From: Aptenodytes patagonicus
Taxonomy: Eukaryota; Chordata; Aves; Sphenisciformes; Spheniscidae
Direction of reading: 5' to 3'
Length of the DNA stretch: 64,000 nucleotides
NCBI RefSeq assembly: GCF_965638725.1
Contig: NC_134949.1
Coordinates: 54,588,151 to 54,652,150 of the forward strand
This document shows positions 32,335 through 44,301 of this stretch, piece after piece. How positions within the stretch are numbered: position 1 is the first letter of the stretch; each line of letters starts with the position of its first letter. Under the pieces are notes generated by a model, which made no database searches, was not told where the DNA came from, and worked only from the letters and a program-made list of their open reading frames with translations. The position numbers and the translations under genes were made by a program.

Positions 32335-35300
32335 CCGGGCCGCTCTGACTACGAGAGCGCCGAGGCTTCGCTGGGACGGCGCAGGCCTCAGCCCACCCCC
32401 CGGTGCCAGCCCCGGCGGCGGGGGGGACGCGCCGGGCCGCCGTTGTGCGCGGAGGGCACCGGGCCGTGTGGGGAGGGCGAGGGGGCGAGCGGGCGGCTCC
32501 TCCCCGGGGGGCGCCCAGGAAGGGGGCTCCTTCCGTGCCGCTGCCCGGGGGAGGCTTTATTTATTTCCTCCTTGCCGCCCCGGCGCGGCGCGGGGGAGAC
32601 GCCGGGCTGGGCCGCCGGCCGGGGGCGCGGGGGGACGGTGCCCCCGGAGCTGCTCGCCTCTGCCAGGGGGAGGCCGGCGCGGCCGGGCGCGGGGATCGCG
32701 GCGTGATTCACTTAGGATTTGCGTGGAAATTTCCTCTCTCCCCTTCTTCCTCCTCCCCGGAGCCAGGCTCCATTTGTTCTTGTGATCTGCACTTTTTTTT
32801 CCTGAGAGAGAGAGAGGCAAACAGATGGTAAATGGCAGCCTCTTATTTTTGGTGTTATTTTGGATGGTCCGTGTAACCTCCTGAGATTTGTCTGTCAGTA
32901 AAATAACCAGTACCTAACTTTCCGTCTCCTACTTGCAAAATACTAGAAGCTCTTTCCATTTTGTGCGTTAGCAGAAACAAATGACAAGGCTGTGTATGGG
33001 CTCTCATCCTACTTCCAGTGACGGTCGTACAGCTCTACCTGCCAGTCTGAAAGTGAGCTGCTGGTGCCTTCGTCTGTACAGTAAAAGGGGAGGGGAAAAT
33101 ACGTTAGATAATTATCTTAAAATGTTTCGTTACCGTACCTGAAAGGATTTAATTGTCCTTGACTTATATATTTGTGTCAGTATGGTAATATCAAGTACGT
33201 AGTTCATAGAAGAAGCAATTCTCTCTAGACCATATGATAATGTAAGCAAAACCCATCAGCTAGTTAAAGGTGTGGAAGCTCTAGGCCTGCAGATGTTAGC
33301 TTACTCCTGCCCAAAAGTTTTACAAGTTAATGTTGGCCAATCACATGTTTCCTGAGCCTGTACAGATTTCTGACTTGCTGTGTTTTAACCTTCTGTATTT
33401 TGTTTTAGTTTTAAAATGTCTCGACTTGAGCATCCCTGTACTTTGACTTCATATTCTTGTAAACATGATGACTGGCACTAACAGAAGAGAAACTCATAAT
33501 GAAAGATGAATATGTAGAAGAATGAAATTCCTCCTAGCCCCTTTCTCTCCCTGCTTTAAAAAAAAAAAAGAGAAAAATTAAAAAACAAAATACAGGCTTA
33601 TGAAGAGCAGAGAATAGAGAATAAAACAGCTGTTTGGCTTGAGAGGGTGAATTAGTTTCAGATGGCCTACAAATACTTAAATATACTTCTAGTTTCTTAG
33701 TATCTCTCTAATAATGTAGTGATCTAGCGCATGGTCTAGGATTCAGATGTGTTGTACCTTAGGCTTTTGGGATTCTGTGAGAGTTTCCATTTCATAAACA
33801 AGACGAGCGCATGCAAGCATTTAGAAATGCTTGGCAGTTGAACTTGGCTGGGTTGCAAACAAAGTTCATTCTAGGGGAAAGGATTGTTTTGGGAAGGGGG
33901 AATAAAATGATAAAATGATCTCTGCTTTTAACTTGTGTGTTTCTTCAGGTACCTCTTTATTAGCTTTTAAAATGATGAGTCTTGGAGGATCCTAACAGCT
34001 TTTCCCTTTACAGAGAAAAGGTGGTGAGTGCCTGTCAGGAATAGCGCTCTATTAATTTCTTGGTACCTTTTCTTCAGAGAGTTTAAGAACAGCTATACAG
34101 TGCCCACTAAATAAAAGGCTTGGGTTAAAGAAGCTGGTGAGAGAATATACACAAGTATGTGGCTTTTCTGTTTAATTAAAAATATTCATTATAAACAGAT
34201 ACTTCATGGCTGTTGTTCAGGAAAGTTAGGATATTCTTTGTCAGTGAAATGTTTTGAAATTACTCTGACCAAGATCTTGAGTATGGGCCCTGAAGGCTTA
34301 ACTCTGGCAACTATTTCTCAAAATTTTGCCTACCTCTTTGAAATAAATTAGATTATTTCAAATAGGCAGTATTTTGTACACACAGGTAACTGCTAAGTGG
34401 GTGATCATAGATTGCATCTTAGGCCTTGGACAACTAAATTTCTTGTTCTGGTAAGATGAGGCTGATCTATAGGCCTTACCACATGTTGGAAGGAAATTAC
34501 TTGCTCAGCAAGACCACTGGGATCAAGGGTTCTTAAACTTTCACATGGTGAATGGTGTCTTAGGTTGTACAAACCACCTTTTGTCCCACTTGCAGTTGTG
34601 TAGTATTGCTGAGATGACTTGAGTAAGTGCATATGTGAAAGACTGTGTAACTTACCTTGCTTTAATGTCCTGAATGTTTCAGCTCTTTAAAGATGTTGAT
34701 GCTTTCTTTGCTTTCTAGCGTGTATCTCTCTACCTGCTTTGTCCTGTTTTGTTGGATGGAAACAGCATGAGGAGTCGGAGCTCTATGAAAATAGAGCCCC
34801 CATCTTTCTGGGCCCCGCTCTTCTGGTTCTTGGAGAATAGTCTAGGAATTTATTCCTTTCAGGAGGTTGGTTAACATTTGTTAACATTTTAACAACTGTA
34901 GACACTTACCAGACCTGGAAAATGAAGTATAGCAGCAAATGGTTTGGCATGGCTTGAGATGCTGCTCAGACGTTCTGGTTCTTCCTGTAGGCAAATTGGG
35001 AGGACAGTATAAGTATCTAGCAGGAAATATGAATATAACCTTTGTAAGTAAAAGCATGTATGCATTTTTGCATTAAACTATTTGAATCAGTTAGGTGCAT
35101 GTTTTCATCAAACTGGGTTTTGTTATGTTGTACCAGAAACTTCGATGATATGCTTAGTTTTGTCAGATGGCATTTTTCTTGTGCAAGCTTGAAAAGGGAA
35201 TCCTCATCATTTTCTTACTTCAAAATTCTATCAAAGATTCTACTAATTTAGTGAACATTCAGGATACGTGTTCTTGACTTCTGGCTAGCTGTTATTAGAC

Positions 35301-38300
35301 TGGCTACACCAGCTTAAAGGAAAGAATTAATGTTTAAACTAGTGATTTCTACGTAATACTAAGATCAAGTAGGTTTTGTGGTGGTGTTTTTTTCTTTCCT
35401 TCCCCTTGGTTGTTCTGGGAACATGACAACTCCAAGGTATTTCTTGTAGGAGTCTATCATCTAAATGGAGCTTACAAGTGTTTTCTAAACACATATGTAC
35501 AAAATAATGCATTCATAAACTATCTTATGCACATGCTTTAACAATTTGAGGAAGCCTGCATCCAAAACCATCAGGAGAGTACAGGCTGAGAGAATGTCAC
35601 TCTTTCTTGTCCCTTTCTGTGTACCCTGAAAGTTATGTACTATGTTTTTATTCTGGAGCAGAATATGTTAGTGTTAATTTCATAATGATCAATCATTTGT
35701 GTATTTTTATTAGGTACTTCATCTGCTGCTGGCTTTCAAACTGGGGAAAGGTGGGTTGGGGTCAGCATAAGGGGGATTTTTTTTATCTTTTAGTTACAGA
35801 GTTAAAAATAAAGGTGGATGTAGAGATCAAGCAAACATGCTACTGAACTTGGTGGAAAGGGAGCTTAGCTCTTGGCTGAGGCTTGTGCCCTGAGCAGTGC
35901 TGTCTGCTTTTGATCATGTTCTGTTTTCTTGCAAGTGAAGAAGGGAAAACTTCAGCTGTCTGTGAGTGGCTTTCTAACATGCCGTGATCCCAGCATCAGT
36001 TTCTTCTACCTTGCTGCTATCTCGAGAAGAATAGATGCCTAATATGAAGTGGGTTCCAATTTACTGCAATATCTGATGTAAAGTAACTGTACTTCTACAT
36101 GTCTTGGTTGTGAGATAGAGGGTCCCCTGTTGTAGTGCAGATACTTGGACTGTCCCCTTCTGGGCTTTGGGTGTTTTACTTGTCACAGCTTAGCAGTTCT
36201 TGATTGCTGGAAGGTAATGCTGCAAATCTTCTATTTGATTGCAAGTATTAATTATTAGCACTAGGAATTTGGGGTGGTTTATTTTTTTTTTTATAAGAGA
36301 TGAAGTGGATAGAGAAAGAAATTGTAAAAATGACAGCGCACTTCCCTTCCTTGACTTTGAACTTCTATTAATGAATTCTTCAAATTCTGAACAGAATCAC
36401 AGGAACTTTGTAGGAGTGACCAAAAAAATGTGACGAGGGTAAGTGAGAGTGTACTATGGCTTTCAGGTAGTGCTTCATCCCTGGTTTTACTTTGGCACGT
36501 TTTTAGGTCTTGTTTGTGGTGGACTGCAACCTAATCTTATGTTTCAGACTACTGAGCTCTAATCTCTTCCTTGCTTAACAGAAGGGGCATTTACTTTTCC
36601 CAGCGTGGGTGGTCTTAAATGGTTTCTTCCATGTAACATTTGATACAGAAAAGTAGTAACTAAAAGGGTAGCAATCTCACTCATTGTAGGACAAAATACA
36701 CTGCATAGGAAGACTTGCTACCAGTTTCCCAGCTTAATGCAGTGGAAAAGTGGGCAATTTGTTTCAGGAACACTGAATTTAACAGATGAGATTTATTTGA
36801 AAGCAGGCTACGTGTTGTGTTTTGGCTTAAAGTTTCTATCACCAGTGTAGATTCAATGTGAATCCTGTTTGAATGGTGTATATTAGTTTTAAATTGCAAG
36901 ATCCATGGGCTAAGACACCTAAAGTGTGAAATACTGCACTTGCAGGCGGAGTAATTTTATTACTTCTAAACCCATCTCCTATTACATGTTACAATAACTT
37001 ACCTCCTCCCATTCTGTTGATTTTTTTTTTTTTAAGATGGTAATTCAATTATATTTATATGTGCTTTGGAACTGCCTACCTGAAGGAGTTTAAGTGATAG
37101 AAGTTTTGATGAAGGTAATGTCCCAGATAGGTAAGCATGTGGTGGCTGTTCTTCAGAGTTTCTGTTTTGCAATACAGCCTAGAAATTTAGAAAAATGGGG
37201 TGGGGAAAGAAGTATGTAGCAGTAATCACTAGATGTGTGGAGAAAGTGTTCACTACCTTTTTTTCTCTTTACCTTCTCTCCAAATACAATGAATGAATAT
37301 AGGTATATGTAGCTATAGCTGTGCCTGTCAGTTAAAGACCTAAAGCTTCTCTATGATCTGTAGAAGTTACCCTGGTCTGTTGGACATTGCAAAAATGGAA
37401 GCTATTCCCTCTCTTTGAATAGCTACTGCTTCATTACATGTGACTTCTTCCTTTCTTATTGAATGAAATCTAGAATTAGTGTTCAGTATCTCATTCATAA
37501 AAAGTGTCCTCTGAGAGCTCCTAAACTAGCATAAAATAAAAGGCCAAAACTTGCTAGGTTAAAATTAGTGTTTATAGGTCAACCTGCCTGATAGTTAATC
37601 TGAATGCATTTCCTCCAATCACTGTGAACTGTAGGGGCCCCTAAACTGCTGGAGTTATGTTAAAAGCACTAGTCTGAATGAGAGAGGCCCAGTAGCATTA
37701 ATCCAATTTGTCTAGTGACTTAATCTTACTGCTGTTTATCATGTAACTGCTGGTCCTCTGAATGAGCCTGGTTGCACGTGCTTCTGTTGGTTGTTTAGCA
37801 AGTTGAATCCCTTTTCCTAAGAAGGTAAGCTTTCCTTTTATGAAACTTCATCCTAGGTTAAGGGTCAAGGAAGTTATAACTGAGGAACCGTGTTTGAGAA
37901 ATTATAGCTTCTTCCCATCTTTGAAAGCTTCTTTGCTAATCCTTTCATTTAGTAAAGCATATATTTAACATATTAATGTTGTGGTTTCACAGTTAGTGGC
38001 AAACTGGTTCTAGAACATCAGGTGGTAAGTCTGAAACTAGAGGATGATCACTGGTTTTCTTTTACATAACTGTTAGTGTATGTTGAAAATATGGAAGAAC
38101 AGCTGGGGAGTTTGAGGAAATATCAGCTCTTACACTCATCAGGCTGTCTTCTGCACATGGGTAGTGTCATCTTCTGGCTGGATTACAGTTTCATTTTTGT
38201 CTTGCATAGTAGTTATAATTGTAAGCATGCTTCAAGGTAGGTCCATCCTCATGTTTTCACCAGTGTAGTGGCTTCCTGCTCTAATTGGAGCCCTTTAGAG

Positions 38301-39134
38301 CCATTAATTTCTTAATTCTTTTGCTCATGGTCTCATTCCGATTTAACCTCGAGGCTTGTGATTCCCTGGGGGTGGGGCAGCGTCATACCTTGTATGAGAA
38401 CTATTGCTCTGGTTACTACTATATAAATACATAGCACAGTGAAACTTGGTAAGAACCAGCTGTGTTGTGTGACTGTATGACTCTGACAGTGTTAAGAAAA
38501 CACCATACCTCAGGCAGAAACTGCTTAGAATTGGTTCTGTAGACAATAGTATCTTTTTCTGGGAAACCAGTTAACTGCTTTCAAGTTCAGTGACCAAAAA
38601 GAGAACACCACCATACAGCCACCTTTATAAGGAAGCCTGCAGTGGCGTGCCTTTTATTCTTGGAGCTTAGTTATATAGAGTATAATTAAAGTGAAGAATC
38701 AGAAAACAGGCACTTAGAAGTAAAATGCTTGTTCTGTCTCTGCTGATAATTAATACCAGTTACCATGAGTCTTTTTAAATTCTTTGCACGTATATATATA
38801 TTAGACTATTGAGTAGAGGTGAAGCAAAATTTGTTTTCAAACAAATGTAATTTGGTAGGATGAGGTGAGAGAGGCAGGTTCCTTTTGGCACTTTGCAGTG
38901 CTGTAGTCATCCGTGCTTAATAAATGAGCCACTTACTGGTTGAGAGGAGCAACCAGCTGCTGTTTCTGCTGTATTCAGTGTGTGCCAACTGAAAGTGTGG
39001 TGAAGGTAACTTTCATAGAGGTGCAGTGCAGCATCTTTTGACAGTACCGTTTTTTTCTGAGACTTAAAATGGACTCAGGAAAGACCCTTGTACATGGAAG
39101 TACAAGAAAGGAGATGGACTCAGTGACACTTTGG

Positions 39135-39150
39135 TTTTTTTTTTTTTTTT
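39135..39150. repeat. Poly-T run (16 T)
   Basis: An uninterrupted run of T within the intron. No linked retroposon was recognised. Confidence 0.85.
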
Positions 39151-41948
39151 AATAAATATAAAGCCAGATATAGAGAGCATCCCCTCAAACAGAGCTGACA
39201 TCAGCATAAATGTTTGAGGCCTCCTTAATATTGTCTTCATTTTGTATTTTTTTTCTTCTGTTTTTTAAAGAAACAAATCTAATAGCCAGTTCTTCATTCT
39301 CTTAAGGCAGTTATTTGAATTTCATGTGGGTTCTGGTTAGTTTGCACCTCACATGGACTTAGGCTTCTCTGAAGGAGCTGCATTCCGCTGCTCTTGATCA
39401 GTAAAAACTCAGAATTGTCTCTGTTAATATTAAAAAGTCACAGCATTTAAAGGATATGCTGGGCAAGTGCATTTGCAGTCAACTTGAACTTCTGTGCTTT
39501 TTATAGCATTTTTTTGTCATAGTCTGGCAGATTATTTGTTTGGGATTTAATTCAGTGCTTTGTACATATCAAATGACTCCTTAAGTGTACCTGCCTGAGT
39601 TAATGCAGCTCCATATAGTTGAGGTAACAGTAGAAGGAATTTATCTAAAGCCAGTACTGCACATCCTACCTAAGTTTGTAGAAGCTGATGCTCTGCTTTT
39701 GAGTATTTTGCTAGATTGTTTCTTTTTAGAATACTAAATTAGTTTTCTCTTTCTGCCCAGCCTCTTTAGAAAATGACCTGGAAAACTATTTCCCCAGGAT
39801 ACTTCGTAATGCTCTCCATTTCCTTTTTTTCTTTTAAGACAATTGCTTTGTATGTGACTATCTCTAGAATTTGTTTACTACAGCATATAGGTTATCTTCA
39901 AGCAGTTATACGTTCTGTTCCCCATTGAGATAAAGGTACTTCCCTGAATGCAGGTCCTGATCTTTCTCAACTGTGTTGTTTAGTAACAAATATGTATTTC
40001 CCTGAAAAGTAGAAGCAAAAGATTGTAGCTTGTGTACCAGATATGTGGGAATTGGGATTTATGATGTGAGTGAATATTGCACAAAACAAGTAACCTTTCT
40101 GGATTTCTAGAAATTATGTGGAGTAAGTGATATAAAGATTCTTCCATCCTCTGAAGTTTTCCTGTGCTTCTAGGTTAGATGTTTGAAGTCTGGTTTGCTT
40201 TTTGAAACAAAACTCTATTTTTTACAAATACAAAACGGATGTCTGCAGTAATGTTGCAACTTATTTTGACCAGTTTTAGACTTGAGTACATGTGAACAGT
40301 TATACCTTGTTGGTTATTTGTGAATCCTTAAAACTTTCTAGTTTTTATCCCATTGGGGGACGCAACCTTCACTTGAAGGCAGCGATGCAAGATTCATATC
40401 TGGAGTCTTTAAACTCCTGTGTTTAGGTATAATGAATATCAACTTCTGAATAATTTAAGGTCATCCATAATTTCTGCCCCAAAGGAATGGAGTTCCTTGT
40501 AATGTAACTTTTACCCTTGGGACAGTCTTGTGATTGTAATTTCCACCTTTTATCTTCATTTGTGTAGATTTTAGAATTTCTTATCCTTATTTCTATCTGA
40601 TAAAAGTGAACTAAAATACTTAGGCTTGTAGGTCTGAGCTCTGCTTTGTACTGATTTTTATGATGGCAATCTTGTTGGCTAAAGAATGCTGAATTAAGTG
40701 TAATCTTCCACCTTCTGAAAGGTATCTGAAGTGAATTTCACCCTGCAATTCCTAATATTTCTCCTTCTTGTCCCAGCAGTGTCTTCAGGGTGTGTAAGAT
40801 TCTGAAGTACAACCCAGAAAAAAGTGAGCGTGGGGGAGAGACTTAGGGTTTTTTGTTGTTCTATTTTCCAGTTTTACATTTGTGGGGTGGTGGTTTTTTG
40901 TTCTTTTTTCCCCACAAAGTAAAATTCCAAGTATTTTCTTTAGAAGCCAACAATAATCCCAAAGTGTGTTTGAGTGTGACACAGTAGAAATTTGTACTAT
41001 TTTCTGTTGACTCACATGTCGGTGAATCTTTTTGAAGCATCATCCTGCTCTCGTCTGTCCCAAGCAGATGATGTCCTAAGCACAGTATTCTTATTTTCCT
41101 TCCATACTTAAACTGAACTCTAAGTCAATGTTTTTCTTCAGCCAATAGAACCAATAGATCATTGGGTTTATTTAATATTGCATTTTAATTAGGTTGACTG
41201 TGTTTTATCCAACTGTGTTCTAAATTGCTAAAAGAGATACTTTATTGTCTTGAATTATATGTGTTACAGAATTCCAGATTTTAGAGAAGCTTCACTCTTT
41301 GCCATTTTCAGCATGAAACAAGAAATAAGCCAGAGGCCTAATTTCCACCTACTTCCTGATAGTGCCACAAATTTGGACACAGGATGCGTGCTATATTTGC
41401 AATCAACTTTGCCTTCCAGATATACTTATACATCAAGAAAGCTGAAATGCTTCACTCGTGTTTTTTCCATGAGGCTTTGCAGTTACTAGCCATGGGGGCT
41501 AATGCTTTAGTTGCTTGTGCACTCTTGAAAAATTCTAAGTGTAAGTACCTCAGTGTAGGTGTTATGTCCCTTTAAAGTAGAAATGGGCTCGTATATATTA
41601 CACTTCTATCATAACTTTACAGTTCCACTGTACCACGTGGTTTACACACATAGACTGTTATATTGTGCAATGGCAGTCTTTATGCTAGGGAGTTGTTTTA
41701 ATAAAACTTAAATTTTTGCACCTAATATTGCAAATGTAGGCTTGGTTCTCTGGTTCAAGCACATTCTGTAATTTCATTATAGTTAATAGATCTATTCCAT
41801 TGGGTAAAGCTTACTACTTAAGTGTTTTTGGGATCAAGGCCTTAATTTCTAGTATTTTGTTTTTCTGCCTTGAGCACTGCGTAAATGCGATTAAATTCTA
41901 ATGCATTGCTGTGTTGCCTTAGGTTCAAAATGGAAAGTGTAGGCAAGT

Positions 41949-42446
41949 TCATAGAATCATTGAATGGTTTGGGTTGGAATGGACCTTAAAGATCATCTAG
42001 TCCCACCCCCCTGCCATGGGCAGGGACATCTTCCACTAGACCAGGTTGCTCAAAGCCTTATCTGACCCGGCCTTGAATGCTTCCAGGGAGGGGGCATCCA
42101 CAGCTTCTCTGAGCAACCTGTTCCAGTGTCTCATCGCCCTCACAGTAAAGAATTTCTTCCTAATAGCTAATCTAAATCTACCCTCTTTCAGTTTAAAACC
42201 ATTACCCCTCGTCCTATCACAACACTCCCTGATAAAGAGGCCCTCTCCATCTTTCCTGTAGGCCTCTCTTAAGTACTGGAAGACTGCTACAAGGTCTCCC
42301 TGGAGCCTTCTCTTCTCTAGGCTAAACAACCTCAACTCTCTCGGCCTGTCCTCACAGGGGAGGTGCTCCAGCCCCCGATCATCTTCGTGGCCCTCCTCTG
42401 GACCCACTCGAGCAGTTCTGTGTCTGTCTTATGCTGGGGGACCCAG
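41949..42446 (-). mobile_element. CR1 LINE, 5'-truncated, relatively well preserved
   Basis: Reverse complement of the classic avian CR1 3' end. The plus strand begins TCATAGAATCATTGAATGG (the complement of the 3' terminal repeat) and contains the widely shared GATCATCTAGTCCCACCC and CTGCCATGGGCAGGGACA. On the minus strand an open frame of 123 codons (42,407-42,036) gives the C-terminal end of the CR1 ORF2 protein: LRLFSLEKRRLQGDLVAVFQ, then TRGNGFKLKEGRFRLAIRKK, then HWNRLLREAVDAPSLE. The element is truncated at its 5' side at about 42,446, as is usual for CR1. The intact frame suggests a younger copy than the others here. Confidence 0.95.
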
Positions 42447-43936
42447 TTAGTTACTCAACTGATGTTCTACCTCCAAATTGTTAAGTGTTCATTCGCCTGT
42501 GGCTTAAACTGACTTAGCTGCTCCTCTGTGGTGAAAGGCAAGCATTGTCACTTTTTGCAAAAGTCAAGTTTGCTTTCTTGTGGCTGTAAACGTATTAAGA
42601 GTGTGAATGGCTGAGAGTGAATCTGGTGGCAGTGACTGTGCTGTTTCCCAAGTTTTAGGATGAGGTTGAAGAGACTGACCAAATCCTCTTCCTGCTGTGC
42701 GATTCTCGGTAGCTTCTCAAGGATTCTGAAGAATTTTTTTAAGCAGGCACAAGGATTTAATTTATTTGTAGGGATTTTTTTTTTTTTAAAAGAGGCTGGA
42801 TGAGGAGTACAGACCTTTCTCTGATATATTTGCTTCTGTTCAGCTAGGAATGAAAGAAAGGACGTGGGTTTTCCAGAGAGAGATGGAGGTCTGTAGAGAA
42901 GATTCCTTTTTTCTGTTAAGGAAGCATCACTGCTTCTTCCAGTATCTGTGGTGTCGTGTCCCTGTCCACCTGTCCTGTCCCCCCCTCCAACCTTTCTTTT
43001 GAGAAAAAAGGGCTGGCACACATCTCAATTACTGCTAGGAGGTTTGAAGTAAAACTTTGGATACATCTATTCTCCTTCACTCCACCCCCTCCTGTCTCTG
43101 GGATTCATTGACTGACTAGTCATGACAGGGATTTTCCAGTAGTTAACAATTCCGGATGTTACTTCCTTCACCAAAGGGTGAGTGTCTGTGTCTGAAGAGC
43201 TGATACTGTCCTGAAATATCTTGCCATTAGCCTGATAAGTAACTGTGGACTGGATGGAGGATTGGGAAAACTGATATAGAAACTTTTGCTTGTAATTGTC
43301 AGTAGGACACTCTACCTTACCAGAAATTTACTTCAGATGCTGGAGTGCTTGTGTCTTCTTTGTTAATGTCTTTCACTTTTTTATAACCACTTAATGGTTT
43401 AGACAGTAGCCCTAGTAATGTACTCTTATTCTCCTTCCTGATGTATTTCTGATCTACATACTTTGAGGTTTTTCACCCTCCCTTTCAGTTCTGGGCATCT
43501 TTACTTCTGCCTATGTATCCAAGTATATGTATGTCTGTCTGTCTCTCTCTGAGCCTGTAAAACTTCTGCTCTACTCAGCAGAACTGTCATTCAACTGTGT
43601 GGGTTTTTTTAGAAGTTCTTCCATAACTCTAATTCTAGTTTAGAAACAGAGCTATAGGCTGAACAGGAGATGCTCTCTCTTTAGAGTTGAGGTATGTCCT
43701 AGGGAGGGATTATAGTGAGCCTAGAAAGGCAGTGTACAACTCATTTCAGTTTGTACTAGAACAGGTTTTTAGTATGAGGTCTTAGCTCCTGCAGTTTTAT
43801 CTGGGGAAGTACGGGGATGAAGATCAAAAGCTATGCTGAATCAAAATTTTACATTGTAACAGGAGACTTAAGGTCTAGCAGGTGCATGAGAAATAAGAGT
43901 TTGCTAAAATTCTATTAGTTATTAGGGAAATGGGTC
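42447..43936. other. Intron section between two CR1 copies
   Basis: Unique-looking sequence. It carries a 157-codon minus-strand open frame at 42,548-43,021 with no recognised family. No other feature was seen. Confidence 0.5.
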
Positions 43937-44301
43937 TTCAGCCTGCAGAAGAGAAGGCTTTGGGAAGCAGGGGGAACTAATAGTAACCTTCTGGTACCTA
44001 TGGGCAGGCTATTGAGAATACTGAGCCAGGCTCTTTATAGCAGTGTGTGGAAGGCAGGCAAGAGACAGCAGGCATGCATTAAAATAACTGCATTTAAGTA
44101 GAACGTGTTTCACCATGGAGTAGGACAATCATTGGGACAGGTGAAAGAGGTTCTGCAGCATCCATCCTTGGATGTTTTCATGTTCAGCTGGATAAAGCCC
44201 TGAGTAATCTAGACTGATCTTGCTGACTTTGCTTTGAGCAGGAGGTTGACTAGAGAACCCCAGAGATCCTTTCCAACCGGAATTATTCTGTGATTCTGTA
44301 G
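43937..44301 (+). mobile_element. CR1 LINE 3' fragment, decayed
   Basis: Starts at TTCAGCCTGCAGAAGAGAAG, corresponding to the CR1 ORF2 segment FSLEKRRL, and ends with the 3' tail phrase CCAACCGGAATTATTCTGTG plus ATTCTGTAG. Internal phrases GGAGGTTGACTAGAGAACC and CAGAGATCCTTTCC also match the CR1 3' UTR. Deletions and substitutions are frequent. Confidence 0.85.

Larger units (their letters stand above)
30890..32720 (+). promoter_or_regulatory. CNOT4: CpG island and probable CNOT4 promoter
   Basis: GC-rich region, densest in CpG from about 31,560 to 32,720. No TATA box is visible. A ZNF143/NRF1-type composite motif at 31,786-31,809 and a YY1-type motif at 31,923-31,934 place the likely start of plus-strand transcription between them, roughly 31,830-31,920. 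A consensus donor follows at 32,259. The name CNOT4 rests on synteny: in human and mouse CNOT4 is the divergent neighbour upstream of NUP205. Long GC-rich open frames here are compositional and show no family match. Confidence 0.7.
32259..41948 (+). other. CNOT4: Probable CNOT4 intron 1, first section
   Basis: After the CpG island decays (about 32,720) the sequence is AT-rich and unique-looking. Poly-T runs occur at about 37,020-37,034 and 39,135-39,150. No coding exon, RNA gene or mobile element was recognised. A possible splice acceptor precedes 33,409. Confidence 0.55.

Noticed and set aside
30738..32831. Many overlapping open frames (up to 208 codons) in the second CpG island.
   Set aside because: Compositional frames rich in Arg, Pro, Gly and Ala on both strands. 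One includes the microsatellite as poly-Asn. None has a recognisable domain.
33416..33480. ATGTCTCG as the CNOT4 start codon.
   Set aside because: Only M-S-R agrees with human CNOT4. The following residues contain none of the RING cysteines and the frame stops after about 21 codons.
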